Shown here in pieces: positions 25,772 to 33,544 of a stretch of 64,000 nt of DNA. Under the pieces are notes generated by a model. The model was not told the origin of the DNA. It worked only from the letters and a program-made list of their open reading frames with translations, and searched no databases. Each line of letters begins with the position of its first letter. The first letter of the stretch is position 1. Origin of the DNA: Sneathiella marina (GTDB taxonomy: Bacteria; Pseudomonadota; Alphaproteobacteria; Sneathiellales; Sneathiellaceae); NCBI RefSeq assembly GCF_023746535.1, contig NZ_CP098747.1, positions 688,364-752,363 of the forward strand, in the 5' to 3' direction. The position numbers and the translations under genes are program-made.

Positions 25772-28246
25772 TTAACTCACCAACTGCTTTTCAGGTTTCA
25801 GAGTTTCGTATTCGCGACTGAATTCCATTTTTGTCACTTGCTCTTTCCACGGATCCGTTTGCGCGTATTTTTGAGATAATAGGAACCGGGTGACATAGGA
25901 TTTTCGTATATCGTCGCTATCAATTAGTTGCTCCTTGATGCTGTAGAGGCCAACCCGTTCAATCCATGGCGCTGTACGCTCCAGATAATGAGCATCTTCA
26001 CGATAAAGCTGGATGAAGGCCTGGGCATATTCAAGAACCTCGTCTTCGGTTTTCACTTTGCACAGGAAATCCGTTGCCCGGACTTTGATCCCGCCATTGC
26101 CACCGACATGAAGCTCCCATCCAGAATCAACGGCGACAACACCGAAATCTTTGATCGTAGATTCTGCACAATTTCGCGGGCAGCCTGAAACAGCAACTTT
26201 AAATTTGTGCGGTGTCCAGGACCCCCAAAGCGCCTTTTCCAGTCGTATGCCGAGATTGGTTGAATCCTGAACGCCAAATCGACACCATTCAGAACCAACA
26301 CAGGTTTTGACGGTCCGAAGAGCCTTTCCATAGGCATGGCCGGAGACCATTCCTGCCTGGTTAAGATCTGACCAGACGGCAGGCAGGTCTTCTTTATTGA
26401 CACCGAGCAGGTCAATTCGTTGACCGCCCGTAACCTTTACGCTGGGGATTTTATACTTGTCGGCGACATTCGCAATTGCCCGCAGCTCATTCGGCGTTGT
26501 CGTGCCGCCCCACATGCGGGGGATCACCGAAAAAGTACCATCCTTCTGTATATTGGCATGCACCCTTTCGTTGATAAAGCGGGACTGGCCATCGTCCTCG
26601 TAGTCTCCGGGCCAGGCGCATAAAAGATAATAGTTCAAGGCGGGCCGGCATTTTGCGCAACCATCTGTTTTTCGCCACTTCAAGAAATGCAGGACGGCTG
26701 AGATCGATTTCAGTTCATTTTCAAGGATGGCACGACGTATGTCGTCATGCGTATGATCCGAGCAGGGGCATAACGATTTTTTTTTGGGTGAGCTTGAATA
26801 GTCTCCCCCAACAGTTGAAGACAGGATTTGCTCAACCAGTCCTGTACAGGACCCGCAGGAAGCAGAGGCTTTCGTATGGGAGCGCACGTCCTCGAGTGTA
26901 AAAAGATTACTGGCTGTGATTGCCTGAACAATGTCACCTTTGCAGACACCGTTGCAGCCGCATATTTCAGCAGAATCCTCAAGATCAACGGCATGCGACT
27001 GGCTACCATACCCTGAATCGCCGAGATGTGTTTTGCCGAAAAGCAAGGTATCGCGAAATTCTGAAACATCTGTTTCATCCTGCATCATTTGAAAATACCA
27101 GGATCCGTCAACGGTATCGCCATACATGACGCCGCCTTGAATCCGGTCACCTTTCAAAACCAGTTTTTTATAAATACTGCGCCCTGGATCACGAAAAATA
27201 ATGTCTTCTGTATCGTCATCACCGACGAAATCACCTGCAGAAAACAAGTCGATACCGGTGACTTTCAATTTTGTCGATGTAAGGGAGCCAAGGTACCGCA
27301 GAGACCCCTTGCCAACCAAATGATTGGCACAGATCTTTCCTTGCTCAAAAAGGGGGGCAACAAGTCCATAAGTGGACTGCCGATGCTGAACACATTCTCC
27401 GACGGCGTAAATCTTGGGATCGTAGGTTTGCATTGTATCGCTCACCACGACCCCGCGTTCACAATGAATACCAGCTTTTTCCGCAAGTGATTTGTTGGGT
27501 TTGATGCCGACCGCCATGACAACAATGTCGACCGGAATTTCGCTCCCGTCTTTGAACCTGACGCCAGTGACATGGTCATCACCTAGAATTGCTTCGGTTT
27601 CCGCGCCCATCAAAAATGTCAGCTTCTGATCTTCAAGTGATTTTTGTAAAAGCTGACCCGCAGTATTGTCCAATTGACGTTCCATCAAGGTGTCCATCAA
27701 GTGGATGACAGTGACTTGCATCCCCTGAATAGCAAGCCCCTTTGCAGCTTCCAGTCCTAAAAGACCGCCACCAATGACAACAGCGTTTCGGTGTTTTTTC
27801 GAGGCAGCGAGCATTTGATCAACATCGTGAATGTCTCTGAACGTGATAACGCCAGGAAGATTTGCACCGGGAATAGGTAACATAAAAGGGTCAGATCCTG
27901 TCGCTAACAGCAGCCGATCATACGCTGCCACCGATCCGTCATCGGCGATAACCTGATTACGCGTCCGATCAATTTTTGTGACCGTCTTTCCCTTATGCAA
28001 GATTATATCATTGTCCGCATACCACTCGTCATCATTGAGCAGGATTTCGTCTATAGTTTTCTCACCGGCCAGAACGGGAGACAGCATGATGCGATTATAA
28101 TTGCCATGTGGCTCCGAGCCGAAAATGGTGATATCGAACAGGTCGGGATTGATTTTAAGGACTTCCTCAATCGTTCGGACACCCGCCATGCCATTTCCGA
28201 TTAAAACAAGTTTTGGCTTTTCGAGCTTCGTTGTCATCATATTCAT
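25772..28246 (-). CDS. nirB: Nitrite reductase [NAD(P)H] large subunit
   Basis: This 824-residue flavo-sirohaem enzyme reduces nitrite to ammonium. The order is: FAD/NAD(P)H domain (VLIGNGMAGVRTIEEVLK, ATGSDPFMLPIPG, VVIGGGLLGLEAAKGL), BFD-like [2Fe-2S] domain (CGCNGVCKGDIV, CGSCTGLVEQI), then ferredoxin-like and sirohaem domains with four cluster cysteines in TCVGSEWCRFG and VSGCPRNCAES. All key residues are present. A sigma-54 type promoter lies 57-72 bp upstream (28303-28318). Confidence 0.95.
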   Translation of the reverse strand: MNMMTTKLEKPKLVLIGNGMAGVRTIEEVLKINPDLFDITIFGSEPHGNYNRIMLSPVLAGEKTIDEILLNDDEWYADNDIILHKGKTVTKIDRTRNQVIADDGSVAAYDRLLLATGSDPFMLPIPGANLPGVITFRDIHDVDQMLAASKKHRNAVVIGGGLLGLEAAKGLAIQGMQVTVIHLMDTLMERQLDNTAGQLLQKSLEDQKLTFLMGAETEAILGDDHVTGVRFKDGSEIPVDIVVMAVGIKPNKSLAEKAGIHCERGVVVSDTMQTYDPKIYAVGECVQHRQSTYGLVAPLFEQGKICANHLVGKGSLRYLGSLTSTKLKVTGIDLFSAGDFVGDDDTEDIIFRDPGRSIYKKLVLKGDRIQGGVMYGDTVDGSWYFQMMQDETDVSEFRDTLLFGKTHLGDSGYGSQSHAVDLEDSAEICGCNGVCKGDIVQAITASNLFTLEDVRSHTKASASCGSCTGLVEQILSSTVGGDYSSSPKKKSLCPCSDHTHDDIRRAILENELKSISAVLHFLKWRKTDGCAKCRPALNYYLLCAWPGDYEDDGQSRFINERVHANIQKDGTFSVIPRMWGGTTTPNELRAIANVADKYKIPSVKVTGGQRIDLLGVNKEDLPAVWSDLNQAGMVSGHAYGKALRTVKTCVGSEWCRFGVQDSTNLGIRLEKALWGSWTPHKFKVAVSGCPRNCAESTIKDFGVVAVDSGWELHVGGNGGIKVRATDFLCKVKTEDEVLEYAQAFIQLYREDAHYLERTAPWIERVGLYSIKEQLIDSDDIRKSYVTRFLLSQKYAQTDPWKEQVTKMEFSREYETLKPEKQLVS

Positions 28247-28302
28247 CCTGGACCTGCCAATTCCTTCTCATAAGAGATTTAATTCGAGCTTGAAGCTTTA
28301 AA

Positions 28303-28318
28303 AGCAACAGTTGTGCCA
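28303..28318 (-). promoter_or_regulatory. Sigma-54 (-24/-12) promoter for nirB-nirD-nasA
   Basis: On the minus strand the sequence reads TGGCACAACTGTTGCT, an exact fit to the RpoN consensus TGGCACR-N4-TTGCW. The -12 GC would place the start point near 28293, about 47 nt before the nirB ATG. It points to nitrogen control through RpoN and an NtrC-type activator. Confidence 0.82.
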
Positions 28319-28546
28319 AGCGGTATTTTTTTCGATGAGAAAATGAATTACACTATATTTTTCAATATGTTGTGATATTTTCGCGGAAACCTCTACGCTT
28401 TCTGCGGTACGTAAAAGTCGAATTAGCTTTGAAATTGATCTATTTTTTGTGCAGTGCAATAAATTTAGACTAAAAAATAAGCACCCGGCGCATCCCTTTT
28501 TTATTACTCACGGATGTAATCCCCCAAAATCAGCCCTTTTTGATAC

Positions 28547-28562
28547 TGGCACGGTGCTTGCC
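28547..28562 (+). promoter_or_regulatory. Sigma-54 (-24/-12) promoter for narK
   Basis: TGGCACGGTGCTTGCC on the plus strand matches the TGGCACR-N4-TTGC core exactly. Transcription would start near 28573, about 48 nt before the narK ATG. It faces away from the nirB promoter, and the roughly 230 bp between them is the place to expect activator sites. Confidence 0.82.
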
Positions 28563-28620
28563 TTAGTGAGACCAATCTTCACCCTAGTCATCACAATAGC
28601 ACCTGAAGGATGCGTGAAAC

Positions 28621-30099
28621 ATGAGCTCGTCGAGCACCAATCGAATAAACCTGTTTTCATTTTCTGGAAAAATGCGGACCCTTCATTTGACCTGGATTGC
28701 ATTTTTTATCAGTTTTTTAGTCTGGTTCAATCACGCGCCTTTGCTATCTCACATTCGCGACTCATTTGGATTATCGAAGCAGGAAATTGCAACTCTACTC
28801 ATTTTGAATGTCGCCTTAACGATCCCGGCTAGAATTATCATTGGCATGACAGTTGACAGGTTTGGTCCGCGGATGGTGTATTCTCTTCTGCTGGCGGTCT
28901 CGGCTCTCATATGCTTTGTCTTCGCATCCTCAACAAGTTTTGAAATGCTTGCCATAAGTCGGTTTCTTCTTGGTTTTGTTGGTGCCGGTTTTGTCATTGG
29001 CATTCGTTTAATCGGAGAATGGTTTCCAGCGAAGCAGGTTGGTGTTGCAGAGGGCATTTATGGCGGATGGGGCAATTTTGGCTCAGCCGCGGCGGCGATG
29101 TCGCTGCCTTCAATCACTCTGCTTTTCGGCGGCGAGGATGGATGGCGTTATGCGACAGCGCTGACTGGTGTAATTGCATTGGGATATTCGGTGATTTTCT
29201 TTAGACTGGCTCGTGATACTCCTGAAGGGGCGACCTATTTCAAACCCAATAAAAGTGGTGCAATGGAAGTTTCTTCGCGGGGCGATATGGTGCTGTATGC
29301 AATCATGAAATTGCCTCTCTTCCTGACGATCGCTTTACTTGCATGGAAATTGGGGCCTAACAACATTGATATACTGTCAGATATGACGGCAGACCTAATA
29401 TATCTGGGATTGGTAGTCTTATATTTCTATCAGCTATATCACATAGTGAGTGTTAACAGATCAATCCTGAGGGAACCTGCTCCCGAGTTTCAGCGATACA
29501 AGTTCAAGCAGATTGCCGTGCTTAATCTGGCATATCTTGTGACTTTTGGGTCGGAATTAGCCGTGGTATCAATGCTCCCCTTATTCTTTATGGATACATT
29601 TTCTCTTTCTGGTGTTGAGGCTGGCATACTGGCATCAGCATATGCGTTTATGAATCTCGTATCGCGCCCTGGAGGCGGATTGATGAGTGATCGGTATGGC
29701 CGTAAAAAGACCTTGATGATATTTATCGGATTCCTTGCCATTGGATATTTCGGGATGTCCCAAATTACTGCAGATTGGTGGCTGCCAGCTGCTGTTCTTA
29801 TGGCAATGGGATGTTCCTTTTTCGTCCAGGCAGGCGAGGGCGCCGTTTTCGCGGTTGTGCCATTGGTTAAAAGGCGGATGACGGGGCAGGTCGCTGGTAT
29901 GGTGGGTGCTTATGGAAATGTAGGAGCGGTATGTTTTCTGACAGTACTTTCATTCGTCTCACCAAAGATATTCTTTTTGGTTATATGCGCGTCGGCAATC
30001 TTCACATGGATTGCAATTGCAGTATTTATGGAAGAGCCCGAAGGTGAAATGGCCGAAATATTACCGGATGGCACAGTCGAACTAATTACCGTTAAATAG
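28621..30099 (+). CDS. narK: Nitrate/nitrite MFS transporter (NarK/NasA-permease type)
   Basis: This 492-residue major-facilitator transporter has about 12 helices. Landmarks are WFNHAPLLSHIRDSFGLS, the loop motif RIIIGMTVDRFGPR with an arginine of the substrate path, GVAEGIYGGWGNFGSAAAAM (the nitrate signature) and MSDRYGRKKTLM. Divergent from nirB-nirD-nasA, it supplies their nitrate. The ATG at 28621 follows a GAAGGATGCG ribosome-binding region. Confidence 0.9.
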   Translation: MSSSSTNRINLFSFSGKMRTLHLTWIAFFISFLVWFNHAPLLSHIRDSFGLSKQEIATLLILNVALTIPARIIIGMTVDRFGPRMVYSLLLAVSALICFVFASSTSFEMLAISRFLLGFVGAGFVIGIRLIGEWFPAKQVGVAEGIYGGWGNFGSAAAAMSLPSITLLFGGEDGWRYATALTGVIALGYSVIFFRLARDTPEGATYFKPNKSGAMEVSSRGDMVLYAIMKLPLFLTIALLAWKLGPNNIDILSDMTADLIYLGLVVLYFYQLYHIVSVNRSILREPAPEFQRYKFKQIAVLNLAYLVTFGSELAVVSMLPLFFMDTFSLSGVEAGILASAYAFMNLVSRPGGGLMSDRYGRKKTLMIFIGFLAIGYFGMSQITADWWLPAAVLMAMGCSFFVQAGEGAVFAVVPLVKRRMTGQVAGMVGAYGNVGAVCFLTVLSFVSPKIFFLVICASAIFTWIAIAVFMEEPEGEMAEILPDGTVELITVK

Positions 30100-30130
30100 G
30101 TCGGGACAGAAACATGAAAGGGGGTGACGG

Positions 30131-31852
30131 ATGGGAAATACTGCGCGAATAAGTATCTCTCAATGTTCTGAGGCAGGCGCAAAGGACGTAAATGAAGATT
30201 CCTTTGGTGTCTTGATCCCTGATGAGCCCCTGCTCACAATCAAAGGTATTGCCATGGTTGTCGCAGACGGGATGAGTGGCAGCAATGCGGCCAAGGAAGC
30301 CAGTGAAAGCTGCGTGAAAAGCTTTCTCACGGACTATTATTCAACCCCCGACTCCTGGAGTGTCAAATCATCAGCACATAATATCCTGACAGCCCTTAAT
30401 CGATGGCTTTACGGTCAGGGTTATGCTCAACATGGATCGAACCGGGGAATGGTGAGCACGTTAAGTGCATTGGTCTTGAAATCTGGTATTGCTCACGTCT
30501 TTCACGTCGGTGATACCCGCATAACAAGGTTTCGTGAAGATGTTGTCGAACCGATTACGAATGATCACAGGGTTCCTGGTCGTGGCGATAAAGACTATCT
30601 TGGTCGGGCCATGGGCATCGACCTGAACGTTGAAATCGACTATCAAACGATCCTTGTGGAAGCTGGGGACATATTCATTTTTACCACCGATGGCATACAT
30701 GATTTCGTCTCATCATCCTTCATATCTAAGCGATTTCGAATGCGCGGTGAGAATTTAAATGCTATCGCCCGGGATATTGTGGATGAGGCCCTCAGCAACG
30801 ATAGCCCGGATAATGTAACCTGCCAGATAGTACGCATAGATGACGTTGGCCATGAAGACATCGATACGCATACCCGTAAGCTTTCGGAACTCCCGTTTCC
30901 TCCAGAACTATCATCCGGAATGGTTCTGGATGGTTTTGAAATAATTAGGGATCTCCATGTCAGCAGCCGATCGCAAGTTTATTTAGCAACCTCGCCCCAT
31001 CAAGGCGTGAAAGTAGCCATAAAAACACCCTCAGTGAACTATGTGGATGATCCAGCTTATCTGGATCATTTTCAGCGGGAGGAATGGGCGGCAAAAAGAA
31101 TAAATTCGCCTTATGTTGTCAAAATTCACGATGAAAGTAGGCCCAAGACTTTTCTCTACTATGTGATGGAATATGTTGAAGGCCAGACATTACGCCAGTG
31201 GATGCGCGATAATCCCGACCGGGAACTGGCCGCAATTCGCGATATTTTGGGCCAGGTTGCAAAAGGTCTGCGCGCTTTTCACCGCAAGGAAATGCTACAT
31301 CAGGATCTGAAGCCGGAAAATATTATCATCGATATCAACGGTACCATCAAAATTATCGACTTCGGATCGGTGAAAATAGCCGGAATTGAAGAAATTTCCA
31401 GCCCAATTATGGACGTGGAACATCCTGGCACGCGAAGCTACAGCGCGCCGGAATTTGTTTCCGAAGACGAAGGAGGGAAAGCTGGAACAAAATATTCCGA
31501 CCGCTATTCTATAGGGGTGATAGCATATGAAATGTTAACCGGAAAATTGCCGTATGGAGATGGATTTGCAAATCATAGATCACTGAGGAAATTGCAATAT
31601 AAACCTGCCCGCCGGTATAATCCGAAAATCCCCGATTGGATAGACGGCGCATTGGCGAAATCCGTACATCTGGTGCCGGCTCAACGGTATGACAGCCTTT
31701 CAGCCTTTCTCGAAGATTTATCAAACCCAAACCCGAAATTTACATATCAGGATGTCCCTCTGATAGAGCGCGATCCAAAAAATTTCTGGAAATTTGTGGC
31801 CTTTGCACTGCTTGCAGCAAATTTATTTCTATTGAACCTACTTTTTGCATAG
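30131..31852 (+). CDS. Bifunctional PP2C phosphatase / Ser-Thr protein kinase
   Basis: This 573-residue fusion begins with a PP2C domain (about 1-235: NEDSFGV, VADGMSGSN, HVGDTR, TTDGIHDFV, DSPDNVTC). A eukaryotic-like kinase follows (about 265-530: GVKVAIKTP with the ATP lysine, catalytic loop HQDLKPEN, DFGSV, then GTRSYSAPE). A final transmembrane helix (KFVAFALLAANLFLLNLLFA) anchors it. It follows narK by 31 bp with a GGGGGTGA ribosome-binding site. Such fusions recur in proteobacterial nitrate-assimilation loci, but their target is not known to me. Confidence 0.9.
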   Translation: MGNTARISISQCSEAGAKDVNEDSFGVLIPDEPLLTIKGIAMVVADGMSGSNAAKEASESCVKSFLTDYYSTPDSWSVKSSAHNILTALNRWLYGQGYAQHGSNRGMVSTLSALVLKSGIAHVFHVGDTRITRFREDVVEPITNDHRVPGRGDKDYLGRAMGIDLNVEIDYQTILVEAGDIFIFTTDGIHDFVSSSFISKRFRMRGENLNAIARDIVDEALSNDSPDNVTCQIVRIDDVGHEDIDTHTRKLSELPFPPELSSGMVLDGFEIIRDLHVSSRSQVYLATSPHQGVKVAIKTPSVNYVDDPAYLDHFQREEWAAKRINSPYVVKIHDESRPKTFLYYVMEYVEGQTLRQWMRDNPDRELAAIRDILGQVAKGLRAFHRKEMLHQDLKPENIIIDINGTIKIIDFGSVKIAGIEEISSPIMDVEHPGTRSYSAPEFVSEDEGGKAGTKYSDRYSIGVIAYEMLTGKLPYGDGFANHRSLRKLQYKPARRYNPKIPDWIDGALAKSVHLVPAQRYDSLSAFLEDLSNPNPKFTYQDVPLIERDPKNFWKFVAFALLAANLFLLNLLFA

Positions 31853-31983
31853 GCGTGTCAGATCAAGCGTAAATCTGCATTTTCGCCAAAAGACAGGAAA
31901 ATAACTTCAAGGGGTTATAACGAGACTAAGAGAAATTGAAGGACATCAAAATTTCATGGCATACTGATATTTTCTGGAAAAAA

Positions 31984-32022
31984 TAGTGCCCAGGGGCGGC
32001 AACGAACCACCGACACGCGGAT
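31984..32022 (-). repeat. tRNA-Phe 3'-half repeat, copy C
   Basis: This 39-bp copy has four mismatches to tRNA-Phe: three T-loop changes (CAA) plus one in the CCA end. It lies between the kinase/phosphatase gene and the SDR gene, opposite in direction to both, so a terminator role for them is excluded. The ten bases after the core (acagagatcg) resemble those after copy E (acaaaagtcg). Confidence 0.8.
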
Positions 32023-32136
32023 ACAGAGATCGCATTTCACATACGGATTTGATCAGCTACTCGTATTGCGTTCTCTGTTACTATTCCTTATTTTAGGCTA
32101 ATCTGCGGGCTCAAAAATAAGAAAAAAGAGGAATTC

Positions 32137-32913
32137 ATGGAGCATCCAATTTTAATGACAGGTGGCGCTTCGGGCGTCGGAGCAGCAACAGCAAAATCGT
32201 TAGTGAAAAGAGGACACCGCGTCCTTACGCTGGACTTAAAGAAACCAGACAATGACGATTTGATATATGTTCAATGTGATCTTAGCGATCCAGAGAGTAT
32301 TGATACGGCCGTTGCCGCATTGGACGGATGTTTTTCTTCGCTGGTTAATATTGCGGGCGTTCCAGTAGGGCGGTCGGGTTCTGATTTGACCATGCGGGTT
32401 AATCTGTTCGGGCTTCGCCATCTAACAGAACGTGTCTGGGGTCGCATTGTTGATAACGGAACTGTAGTAAATGTTGCGTCAATTGCAGGAAATAATTGGC
32501 GAAAGAGGCGTGATTTTTTGGCGGATGTGTTGCGTACAAATAGCTTTGATGATGGCGTTGATTGGTGGCATCGAAACGAAGAAGCTGTTGGTGTTGATGC
32601 TTATACTTTTTCGAAGGAAGCAGTAGTCCTATACACCATGCAAATGGCGGGTAAAGGTCTGGAACGTGGTATTCGTGTCAATGATGTTGGGCCAGGGCCA
32701 GTGAAAACACCAATATTTGAAGATTTCTCTAAAGATGCGGGAGCCGAAGCAATGCAAAGCATGATCGATATGGTTGGTCGTGCAGCAGAACCGGAAGATA
32801 TTGCAGAAGCAATAGTAACTCTTGCCGAAGGCAATATTGGATGGCTCAATGGTCAACATGTCATCGTTGATGGGGGCATGACTGCTGGCTTTTCATCTGG
32901 ATGGTCGCGATAG
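32137..32913 (+). CDS. Short-chain dehydrogenase/reductase
   Basis: This 258-residue NAD(P)-dependent oxidoreductase has cofactor motif TGGASGVG near residue 8, the NAG-like segment LVNIAGVPVG, active serine in VNVASIAGN, the catalytic pair in YTFSKEA and the C-terminal LNGQHVIVDGGMTAGFSSG. A longer loop (residues 122-150) resembles the coniferyl-alcohol dehydrogenase/3-alpha-hydroxysteroid branch. The substrate is unknown. It is the only intact gene between repeat copies C and D. Confidence 0.87.
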   Translation: MEHPILMTGGASGVGAATAKSLVKRGHRVLTLDLKKPDNDDLIYVQCDLSDPESIDTAVAALDGCFSSLVNIAGVPVGRSGSDLTMRVNLFGLRHLTERVWGRIVDNGTVVNVASIAGNNWRKRRDFLADVLRTNSFDDGVDWWHRNEEAVGVDAYTFSKEAVVLYTMQMAGKGLERGIRVNDVGPGPVKTPIFEDFSKDAGAEAMQSMIDMVGRAAEPEDIAEAIVTLAEGNIGWLNGQHVIVDGGMTAGFSSGWSR

Positions 32914-32984
32914 GCCGAACAAGTCGGCGTTACATTAAAAAGCCAGATCATTGCATGACAATCTAAACCCTCTGGAATTACCAA

Positions 32985-33146
32985 ATTTTCCATATGTCGT
33001 CCATCATTATTGTGGCTTTCGTCCGGAACTAGATACCAATTGATGCCATGCTTCAAGGAGTGTCCGTCGTTTTCTGACGCAGTAAGTTGTCTAAGTAACC
33101 CGTATTTTTTGTAGTCACCCACGTCACCAAAGTATCTATTTTGCAT
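32985..33146 (-). pseudogene. Truncated gene, MQNRYFGD-type hypothetical protein
   Basis: A minus-strand frame starting at 33146 reads MQNRYFGDVGDYKKYGLL and, after a short gap, INWYLVPDESHNNDGRHM. I recognise this as the N-terminus of a family of 200-250-residue hypothetical proteins (MxNRYxGDIGDFGKYGLLR). After about 55 residues the homology stops, and the frame runs into DNA antisense to the SDR 3' end, so the gene is cut. It follows a recombinase remnant, as cargo genes in islands often do. Confidence 0.5.
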
Positions 33147-33164
33147 GCAATCCAATCGATATGT

Positions 33165-33293
33165 TGATGCAGCGAATAGTGCAGCCAGTAAATCATGCTC
33201 CAACTTCGCCATCTGCGCAATATCTTCTTCCGGGCTATGGAACAGATGCCCTTAGACATCAAATGTCATATTTATTGAAGAATGACCGAGCAG
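33165..33293 (-). pseudogene. Tyrosine-recombinase (integrase) C-terminal remnant
   Basis: The minus-strand frame reads LLGHSSINMTFDV, stop, GHLFHSPEEDIAQMAKLEH, then DLLAA. This is the end of a phage-type integrase: LGH carries the conserved histidine, and V-Y-G-H-L-F is the catalytic-tyrosine box. The tyrosine codon is now TAA (33252-33254). No integrase core lies upstream; instead repeat copy D starts 40 bp away. The gene is therefore truncated and also dead at its active site. Confidence 0.75.
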
Positions 33294-33332
33294 CACAAAC
33301 AACAGCCAATATCTTAGAATGAGCCCAAAAAA

Positions 33333-33371
33333 TGGTGTCCAAGGGCGGTAACGAACCACCGACTCGCGGAC
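33333..33371 (-). repeat. tRNA-Phe 3'-half repeat, copy D
   Basis: This is the most diverged copy, with seven mismatches of 39 including the shared T-loop change (TAA). It is followed on the minus strand by CCATTTTTT and the integrase remnant, and preceded by the 3' end of the RND operon (170 bp). It separates the SDR block from the efflux/GST block. Confidence 0.77.
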
Positions 33372-33544
33372 AGAGTGGTTCCGTTCGGCTGAAATATCGG
33401 CAGAACAAGGCTAAGCATTGTCATCTAATCTGACACGGCATCGCAAATTATCTCCACTGTTGCTAGGGAATATCTAAAGTGCTGCTGATGGGCTTGGTGT
33501 GCGCCTTCTCCTGACTACGAAATTGATGTGTCATCACTCCTAAT

